The notes under the pieces were generated by a model. That model was not told where the DNA came from and searched no databases. It saw only the letters and a list, made by a program, of their open reading frames with translations. Position numbers and translations under genes: made by a program. Shown here in pieces: positions 55,810 to 64,000 of a stretch of 64,000 nucleotides of DNA (its first letter is position 1; each line of letters starts with the position of its first letter). The stretch is from Proales similis. Lineage: Eukaryota > Rotifera > Eurotatoria > Ploima > Proalidae. The stretch covers positions 2,046,001 to 2,110,000 of the forward strand of contig JAGVRJ010000007.1 of the NCBI GenBank assembly GCA_019059635.1, read 5' to 3'.

Positions 55810-58800
55810 CAGCCGACCATGCTCCTATCAACACACAAAACAGTAGCCCCTCTCCTCAATCCTACGCAGTCTCGGGCCACCAAAATGACAAGCGCCGAGT
55901 CTCACGCTTCACTTGCAACATTTTTATTTTCCTCCTCTTTCATTTCGTTCGTTCTGCTTTGGTTTGATGAAAGTGCGCAAGCGACCGATCGCTCGATCGA
56001 CTCCGAGCACTTGATTTGTAAACAGCGAGGGAAGCAAACTAACGTGTAAATAGCGTCCGAGCACTCTCTCACTCTCTCTACCTCGCTGTGAATCGTTTGG
56101 GTTCAATGTAAGTTTGGCCCAACATCAGCATGTGCACCTTTTACTTGAGGCCTCTTATTTTCTTCGTTCTCGTCCGACAAGGCTTTATTTATTCGACAAC
56201 AACAAATCAAACTCCTAACTTATTTGTACAAAAAATGAAAAAAGAAAAATTCGAACGAAGATGCGACAGGTCGACGGCGCCTTATATTTATTGTGTCATA
56301 TTGTGTCGCAGTTGCTCGCACTCTCTCTAATTCGCTCTCTCCATCCTATTTCTTTATGCTTGCCTTCGGGCCGTAATTCAAATGCAATCTATCGCCTCGT
56401 CACGCGATCTATATATTTATATTTATTAAAGAAAAGAAATAAAATCGTTCAAAAAAAACAAACAAAGACGTTCTGCTCTTCACTTGGGTCACATTGAACT
56501 GTAGTTGTGTAGTTTTCGATTGCGACAACTTGATTCGAATACGAGATAAATGGCTGGTCGCGACATGTATTGCAACGAGGTCAAAGGTGTCGCAAGCCGG
56601 CTCCACTATCTTTAGTAAGCGGGCAGACCGGTATGCTTATCAAAATTCACACAGCCAGTCAAACTGAATGAAAACGGCAAGATCGCGCGATCGCATCTGT
56701 CACGCATCGGGCGTATAAATATGATGATGATTACTCTGCTCTGCCTCTTCAGGCCTGCGATTTCAACAAGAAATTAAGAGGCCAATTCGGATATGCAATC
56801 GACGAGAATAGGAGAGCTGAGACGCCAAGATGAGCCCTAATTGATTTCGGATCATAGCGCCGCTCTCGTACCGAATAACCCTTTGTTCTAGTGCGTTGAG
56901 TGTGCGCACACACCCGCAACTCGCAGGCAGGCAGCCTTCGACGTTTCCTAATCACTCGGGCGGCAAAACGACCGTCGATAAGTGATTAACTGCTGGGAGT
57001 TTATCGAATTGCCAGCCTCATTGGCCGTGTTTTTCTGTTTATTTATTCAGCTTTGCGGATCCCAGGTGGCAAAGAAGTGCGAGTATCTAAGGGCATGCGT
57101 GCGTGCATTCAAGCGGACTAGTTGTAGCCAAGAAGCAGCGAAATTCATTAATTTCAGCGCATTCGTTCTTCAGCCGTCTCAGCTGGCGGTCCTTGGGGAG
57201 CGCTGCAAAGTAAATATAGTTCACATCGATCGCAAGAAGAGAGCCACGAGGCGTCTTATTTGCGTTTTAATTGAGCTAGCAAAGCAAGCAGCCAAGTGGT
57301 CACAGTTTCTTTTTTTTTTGTCAAAGCGCGCAACAAATTCTACTCCGGTCGGTCGTAATCGCTTCGTACAGCAGTTTCACATTGGCCAAATCGACTTGTT
57401 CATTCACGCTACGCTTCGCTCGTGCTCTCTGTCTAGTGTGTCTATTCTCTCCGAGCAAACAAAGGAGGCGGCCAACGACGACTGGCCGAACGTCTAGTCG
57501 CTATTATTCTCGGTCTTGCTCTTCTCGTCCTTGAGAAGTTTTAAATGAATCGAGACTAGCAAGCGAGCGAGTGATCACTCTGATGATCATCTCCCCATTG
57601 CTTCTATTATTTCGCTTCTAATTACTTGCCAACGGTTTCGTTGTTGAATTCATTGTTTAATTTACTGACGTGTAGCATGGCCTGGTGGTTGGTGCCAATC
57701 GCTTGATCACTTATTCGCTTGTTGCCTGACACGCCGACACAATAAGAGTCGATTAGGAGAGCAAAATAGGAGAGAGAGAGAGAGAGCGAGGGAGAACGTA
57801 CAAGAGCAACAATGGGCAAAACGGCTGGCGCCAGAGTTCGCTTATCTGGAAACGAGTTCAAATGCTGTGAAGGGGTTCGGTCGTATATGAGTTATTCTCT
57901 CTTTTTCGACACATAACCCAGAAATCAGCTAGCGCCGCTCAATATTCGCTCACTTCAGAGCGGCCCTTTGTTTCGCTTTCAATAATGTGCCGTTGTCCGA
58001 TCGGACCCTATCGCTCAGGGCCCATCTGCTTATCCACTTTTCATTTAGCAGCTACTGATGATAATCGCGCCTTTCAGCAAGACGCTTCATCAATAAGAGC
58101 TGCCTTTTTTCCTGATCACTATCTCTCTCTCTCTCCATCTCTCTCTCTCGTGGGTGTGTGTTTGTTGCTTCTGCTCTTTCGCATTTCATTTCGTTTCTCT
58201 ATACCTGGCGTGATTCTCAACTCTCTCTCTCTCTGGCTGCTATCATGTCTTCATAACAATTGCTCTTAATGACAGCTCGTTCTGGAGAGGCTCAAATGAG
58301 AATAGAGAGAGAGAGAGAGCGCCCTATTCGGAGCGAGTTTTCGACAGAAAGAGAGAAAATGTGTGTCGCCCTGCAGAGAAGAGATCACCAAGGCGTGGAC
58401 GTTTGAGTAGAGATGTCAAGAGAGAGACGGAGAGTGGCAAAAAAAGAGAGAGAGAGGGGGAGGAATGCTTTTAGGCACCGCTCGTCTGAAAGTAGTAAGG
58501 CCCGAAAAGTCTCGAAGGTCAGGTGCTCAATGTCCAGGTCATTGGAGGCACGAGAGACAAAGTTGGCCGTTTACGTTCCGATTCGCTGTTCGAGTCCTTT
58601 AATTTTCTGTGCAGAGCAGCATTGACCCACGGTGGCACTGTTCGACTTTTGAAGGGTTTCGCAACTTAATTTCGGTCTATTTGATTAGCGGATACCAGTC
58701 AAGTGCTCTCAGTCAAGCACGAGCTTATTTCTCAGGTAGTTCGGGCTCTATAAACGCACGAATTAGAGTGCGGGCTTCGATCCAATCTTGTGTGCACTTG

Positions 58801-61800
58801 CATTTATATTGCTCACATTTCTCTACGAACGAGAGCTTCTAAACCCTGCTGGCGTTCGAATTAATCAAGAGTGTGCTACACGACGACCTCGCCCAGCACC
58901 CGACTTGGAGGTAGCGGCGACCTGTTGTGTCTGATCAAAGGTGAGCATGACGTGCACGAGCATGAGTAAGCATTTAGAGACGAATGATTGCAACGCCATA
59001 AATTCTCTTCACGTTTCGTCATGCCGCTTTGACGTCAGTTCTTGTGAGCCTCTCACCTACGAGTTTTGCCTCATTCAATTTTCATATTTAAACGGACCGC
59101 TGATTTATATCTCGATTATAAATTCGCTCTCTCTCTCTCTCTTGCTCGCTCTCTTTATCTTTATTTTCTAATTTCTGTTTCAACTCGGCGTGACCATCGC
59201 GAGAGTAGATTCTACACGCCAATGCCTATTAAAGGCGAGCGCGCACCGCAAAGCCCAATTGCGCAATTAGACCCATTCGCAAACAGGATGTGGATTGTGC
59301 TCCTCAGGCGTGTCTCTATTTATGCATGTGCGCTCTCGAGTTGCTTTGTCATTGCGTGCGCCTGCCTCTGTCGCTCAGTCGCACAAGCGCAGCGGTTCGA
59401 ATTAGAGTGAGCCAATCGACGACAATGAACGCAAGAGAGGCGGCGCCGTCCGCTTATCTTATCGGTGTTTAAATCAAAGAGCAAAGTCTGTCGTTATTTT
59501 TTTCTTCTATAATTGGTTGCGTAATGTCTTGAAACATAACTTCACGAATGAGTCGAAATTGCGCGCGCGCGTGTGTGTTTGGTGGCAAAGCGTCTTAGAA
59601 GCGAGCGACTTGCAGCGATAGGGGGCGCTATTCTACTCGGATGATAGTCAGAAGGCAATATGCGCAGTTCGCCAACGGTGTTGTTCTTCTGGCCTGCTCA
59701 CTCGCAAGGAACAAGATCAGCCGCAGGTCGGCGAACCTCATAAATCATTTAGGCTCGTTTACCGCGCGCTACGTTGTTTGTCGAGATGGGCGTTGTCGCG
59801 CCGCCTTCTTCTTCTTCAATGTTGCTTTGCTTTCTATTTTGAATGCGCACTCGGCAGCCTGCCAGCTGCCGCCAGTCGTCGAGAGCCGCGTGTGTGTTTA
59901 GGGCTCGATTGTTTGTATGGGCTGGGCTGGCCAACAAGCATGGGCGTAGTCGCCATCATCTAATCCGGCCGCGCAAGTGTTCACGCCTCCTAGTTCTCTC
60001 CTCGGCTCCGAAATTCCGCTTGCTCACGCCTTTCGCTTCTCTTTGCGCATCTCTCGTCTCTCTTCACATTCATCAAAGTTCATCGTCACTCACTTTCACA
60101 CTTTCACTCGGTTTGCTCATTCTCTTTGATTGGTGGTTTCTCTATTTTTGTTATTATTCCATTCAGCTATTTTGTTTGGTTGGGCCGGAGAGAAACGCTC
60201 GAAGCGATTCTTCACGCGGTGGCCCTTAGCTCCTGCTTTACTTGCATTCGACATACTCAAACATTTGAGTAATATAGGCCAAACAGTAAATCGAGCGCAT
60301 GCCCCAAGGTGTTACGGCTGTTTCTTTTTCAATAACAATAAGCCGCTCTCGAGCTCCATCCATCCAGCCCGGTCCATTTGGTTCACGGATCAAGAGCACG
60401 AACGAGCTGGAGCTTTTGCAACTCTTCAGGCCGGTTTAACTATGCCGGCAAGAGCAAAGCCAGAACAGCACTTAGCTCCCTGTCGACCTAAATATAAACA
60501 AAGTAGCTGCCATTAAGGCGCAAAGGCAGGCAAATTGCTGCCATGGATGCCTGTTTTAAATTAGTTTTATTTCGGGCCAATTAAAAACAGCGGAACATGA
60601 CACAAAGCAAATTATCACTTAGATGCCCCCATCGTCAGATCAGACAAGCGAGTGGAGAGCAATGGCGGGGAGCCTGCTGTTTGCGTCGAGCCTAAAGTGC
60701 GATCTGGTCTGTGTGTGTGTGTGTTTAGAGGTAAAGAGGTAGATTGAAGTATCGCAAAACAAAAACAGAAGAAGGAAGGAGGCGCCATCTGGCTCCAATT
60801 GGCCACGGTCACTGGCCAGCTTGACCCGACACGTGGTCAATAGGTGTGAGCAGTGCGGCACGCATGAGCGACTCTGCGCTAAATAAATGCGTTCCTATCT
60901 CTCTGTCCGTGTGTGTGTGTGTGCGTGAGAGCGCGTTTGTATGTGCGCGAGTATAACCGAGTGTGGCGCACCTTTTCTTATGAGGCCGCTGGCATAATCT
61001 TGACTTTTACGACCGCAGCCGTCCAGTGATTTTATGGCTCGTTTCTTTCTCACCCATTTCTCTCTCTCTCTCTCTCGCTATCTCTGCCTCGTCTCATTTG
61101 ATTTGATTCGTTCAAACGCTTACTTATTTGCAGCTTGTATGTCAAGCAGGCAACGCTCACGCATTGTTTGCTTCGCATCGCTGTGTACTGAATTCAAAGA
61201 AACGACGAACGTAGAGAGCGAGAGCGAGCGAGCGAGAGAGAGAGTGAAAAAGTGAAGATGTTGACGAGATGCTGAATGATCAACGATGAGGAGCAGAGAG
61301 CGCGAAATGTGAACATTTGTTCGCCCACGCGTTCCATTCGCTTTCGGTTGTTGTTTTCAAGAGCGGCCAATTTGTTGCATGGACCTGCGCATTTAACGCC
61401 AACACGCGTATAAATTCACCCGTTTAAATGGAAAATTATAAATTCGCTTTAGATCGACTCGGCCACAAAAGTGACATCAAAGTTCACTTTACTTGCAAGA
61501 GCCCCTGTTCTCCGCAACGATTCTTTACAGCGCGTCGTCAACTTAACAAGCCATTGAAAAGTTGCTTTTTGTGCGTTCAATATTGTTGTTGTTCAATTCT
61601 ACTTTATCGACGATCAACACCATTCTCCGCATCAACGTTCGTCTTGCATCGTTTTGTGCGTGTCTCTTTCAACACACACACACACTCTCTCTCTTTCCCA
61701 TTGTCTCTGTGTTCCATTCAATTTGATTGCGCTGAATCGAACAAACCAAGTGCTCGGGGAATTGAAAAAAAAAGAAGAGAGGGATTCAATAACAATATTG

Positions 61801-61946
61801 AATTGCGTTCAATCATTTAACAACCAAAAGTAAGCAAACAAGCGGGCGACCAAGCGATTCGACCAGACAGCCAGTCAACGAGTGATACTTCAAAAGAGAA
61901 ATAGCTTTCAATCAAAGCAGCAGCATAAATAGCGACATTTGAGACC
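55810..61946. other. 6.1 kb gene-free spacer between two PIM-like kinases
   Basis: Only the 3' UTR of the first kinase (candidate AATAAA at 56438) can be named. The rest has GA, CT and GT microsatellites and AT-rich patches. Frames such as 56982-57497 and 59641-59901 lack an ATG, a domain or splice support. It is the largest empty interval of the window. Confidence 0.5.
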
Positions 61947-62999
61947 ATGCTAGTGGCAACAAAGCCAATTCAATCATCCATTTCACACGCTAGAAATGAG
62001 AACACACTGAGCAGCTCGTCGACATCCTCATCGTCCGAATCCATGTCCTCGTCGTCGTCGCCGTCAAGTCGGCAAAACAGTCAAGGCTCGAGCGATTGCG
62101 AAGCAAACGATGGCAACAGCAGCAGCAGCAGCAGTAGTAGCGAATATTCGTTCGATAGCTGCCTGATTGCAATGAGCGCGCTTGACATAAAGCCAGTGTA
62201 CAAGATCGGCGAGCTGATCGGCTCAGGTGGCTTCGGCGCCGTCTACAGTGGCGTGTTCGGGTCTGACGAGAGGCCGATTGCGATCAAAGAGATAAAAAAG
62301 CATCGAGTAAACAGCTGGTACCGGCCGACAACCCTGAACGGCAAAGCAAAGCCGATGGAAATCGAGCTGATGCAAAGAGCGGTCAATTGCGACGGCTGCA
62401 TTAAACTAATCGACGTCATTGAGGATAGAAGCTCCTATCTGATCGTCATGGAGCGTCCGAGCCGATCTATCGACATGTGGGATTACATAAGTCGCAACGG
62501 GCCCATCAACGAGCGAGACGCGCGCAGCTTCTTCCGCCAGCTCGTAGCCAGCCTGATCAAGCTGAAAGCGCGCGGCATCATGCACGGCGACGTAAAAGAC
62601 GAGAACGTTCTGGTCGATCTGGACACGCTCAGCATCAAGCTGATCGACTTTGGCGCCGGCGCCATTTGCGACGATTCAAACCAGGGCCGATTCAGCGAGT
62701 TCCACGGCACTCGAGTCTACTCGCCGCCCGAGTGCGTGCAGAACGAGACGTACGAGGCCGGCGCCCTGACCGTCTGGTCGCTGGGCGTTCTGCTCTACAA
62801 CATGCTCTACGGCGATATTCCGTTCACCACCGACGAGCAGATACTTGAATGCAACGTAGACTTCAGACGCTACAGGGACAGGTACCGGGCAAGCCCGAGC
62901 GAGCAAGCGAACGATCTAATTCGGGCTTGTTTGAAATTTAAGCCGTCTGAGCGCATCCGGCTCGAAAACGTGATGCATCATAAATGGCTTAGTTTGTGA
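61947..62999 (+). CDS. PIM-type kinase with HGD instead of HRD
   Basis: Predicted 350-residue single-exon kinase of the PIM family, paralogous to the one at 54787. About 80 N-terminal residues are mostly Ser runs and likely disordered. The kinase domain has the Gly-rich loop GSGGFGAVYSG, AIKEIKKHRV with the ATP Lys, and VMERPSRSIDMWDYI. The activation segment FHGTRVYSPPECV and VWSLGVLLYNMLYGDIPF are PIM-like. The catalytic loop reads MHGDVKDEN (His213-Gly214-Asp215), so the conserved Arg of HRD is Gly while the catalytic Asp, Lys and Asn remain. Such non-RD kinases do not need activation-loop phosphorylation, which suits a PIM-like constitutive enzyme. The start is the first ATG of the frame. 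Confidence 0.9.
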   Translation: MLVATKPIQSSISHARNENTLSSSSTSSSSESMSSSSSPSSRQNSQGSSDCEANDGNSSSSSSSSEYSFDSCLIAMSALDIKPVYKIGELIGSGGFGAVYSGVFGSDERPIAIKEIKKHRVNSWYRPTTLNGKAKPMEIELMQRAVNCDGCIKLIDVIEDRSSYLIVMERPSRSIDMWDYISRNGPINERDARSFFRQLVASLIKLKARGIMHGDVKDENVLVDLDTLSIKLIDFGAGAICDDSNQGRFSEFHGTRVYSPPECVQNETYEAGALTVWSLGVLLYNMLYGDIPFTTDEQILECNVDFRRYRDRYRASPSEQANDLIRACLKFKPSERIRLENVMHHKWLSL

Positions 63000-64000
63000 A
63001 CAAAGAGCCACGCATTCGACTATTCATTTCGCTCAATGATCAAACGTTCATCTCGCCCGGTGCCGCTACTAGAGAGGCTTCGATCAGCCTTTTTAACTAT
63101 AAATATGAACATAGAAACCTATATATATAAATATTGAACGACCGAACGAACGACCGCCGTCTCACAATCTGAGCCTTGACACCTCTCCGTCTCAAGTCAA
63201 GTGTTCACCTTGTTTTACTTTTACCTATTTGCCTTTTACTTTTCTTTCTTCTTCTTTCTCTTTGGCCTTTTTTTGCTGATTTATTCGCTCATTCTACTTG
63301 TCCGTGTTCTATATTTTCCCAGCCTCTTTCTTTTGCAATTATCAAGACCTCGTTTCATGTAAACTAAATCTCAGCGACAGCAGCAGTCAACTCTTTCATC
63401 ATTTTCCTTCTTTTATTTTTGGCTCGTCCACTTTCTTCGCATATAAACGCTTATATTCAAACACCAGACTGGCTCGTTGGTCTTTTTTTAGGCGCAGGCG
63501 AATTCTTCGATCGAAGCAAGCAGGCAAGAGGGAGAGAGAGACACTTGGCGCCCTAAGATGGCCAGGAGAATGTCAGCTCAGACTAGACGCTGATGTGGAA
63601 CAGCCGCCAAGTTCCTTTTGCTCAACTCTTCGGACGATGGAGGCCAGAATCTTGAGCACAGCTTCTGGCGATGGGTCATGAAAATGAAAATGGCGATGAG
63701 TTCGCTCATGAAAAGAATGAGGAACAATGCGAACACGTGCGAGCAAGAGTAGAGAGAGAGAGAGAGGGAGCAGGTCTTGTCTGCGATAGCGAGAACGAGC
63801 CGGCTAGACAGGCAAACGTGTTGCGAAAACGTGACACGTGAATTCGAACAGGTTGTGTGTGCCCGTGTGAACGAGATCACAACTAAATTTGCGCTACTCT
63901 GATGCGCGTATCTCAAGGCCAGGGCCGAAACAAGATTTCGAATTCAAGTGAGCGTATTTTTTTTTTATTGCTTTGCAAGACACCTACGTCACGTTTTCTC
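63000..64000. other. Downstream flank of the second PIM-like kinase
   Basis: AT-rich sequence near 63095-63135 and CT/GA runs. No canonical AATAAA is seen immediately after the stop, and no further gene is supported up to the window end. Confidence 0.45.

Noticed and set aside
56982-57497. 171-codon open frame with a hydrophobic start and several cysteines
   Set aside because: It opens with GTG, has no nearby ATG, no recognisable domain and no convincing splice site to supply a start.

Overview
This is a gene-sparse piece of an animal nuclear genome. Two innexins, an FTZ-F1 type nuclear receptor, amine-receptor-like and orphan class A GPCRs, Cdc42 and PIM-type kinases point to a protostome-grade invertebrate. 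I cannot place it in a phylum from this window. Coding exons are GC-rich. Confirmed coding introns are mostly 38-70 bases, with one of about 1 kb. Many genes have a single coding exon. Spacers carry CT/GA and GT/CA microsatellites. I recognise 16 protein genes and see no convincing RNA gene, mobile element or CRISPR array.

Layout: an intronless FTZ-F1 receptor (86-2395, +); a PLAAT/LRAT-fold acyltransferase (3737-4567, -, 5' end unresolved); a ZIP7-like zinc transporter (5412-6759, +); PARP16 (7270-8508, +); a 4.9 kb gene-free spacer; a biogenic-amine GPCR with a very long third loop (13380-15815, +); ribokinase in eight exons (16123-17506, +); two innexins (20733-22795 and 26352-27926, +), the second without TM1; an orphan GPCR (28921-30207, +); a GT31 Golgi glycosyltransferase (32144-33577, +); a triose-phosphate-transporter/pyruvyltransferase fusion (35131-37250, +); an unrecognised 311-residue protein (38153-39088, +); an LDLa single-pass membrane protein (43033-45238, +, 5' end unresolved); a 17-exon M1 aminopeptidase homologue with a destroyed zinc site (45382-49399, -); Cdc42 (50489-51064, -); and two PIM-type kinases (54787-55809 and 61947-62999, +).

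The strongest candidate for an undescribed system is at 35131-37250. One reading frame carries a ten-helix TPT/SLC35 transporter that keeps the Lys-Arg phosphate-binding pair, then one extra transmembrane helix, then a complete polysaccharide pyruvyltransferase domain. If the transporter imports phosphoenolpyruvate into the Golgi, the extra helix would place the enzyme in the lumen, where the donor arrives. A GT31 (beta-1,3-galactosyltransferase-type) gene lies just upstream on the same strand, so 32-37 kb may encode glycan building and pyruvylation. The domain architecture is read directly. The substrate, compartment and link to GT31 are inference.

Other notable points are the pseudo-aminopeptidase, the PIM-like kinase with HGD in place of HRD, the TM1-less innexin, and two well-framed introns with GC donors. 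Exon models were built by eye from splice motifs and reading-frame continuity, so individual boundaries may be off by a few bases.
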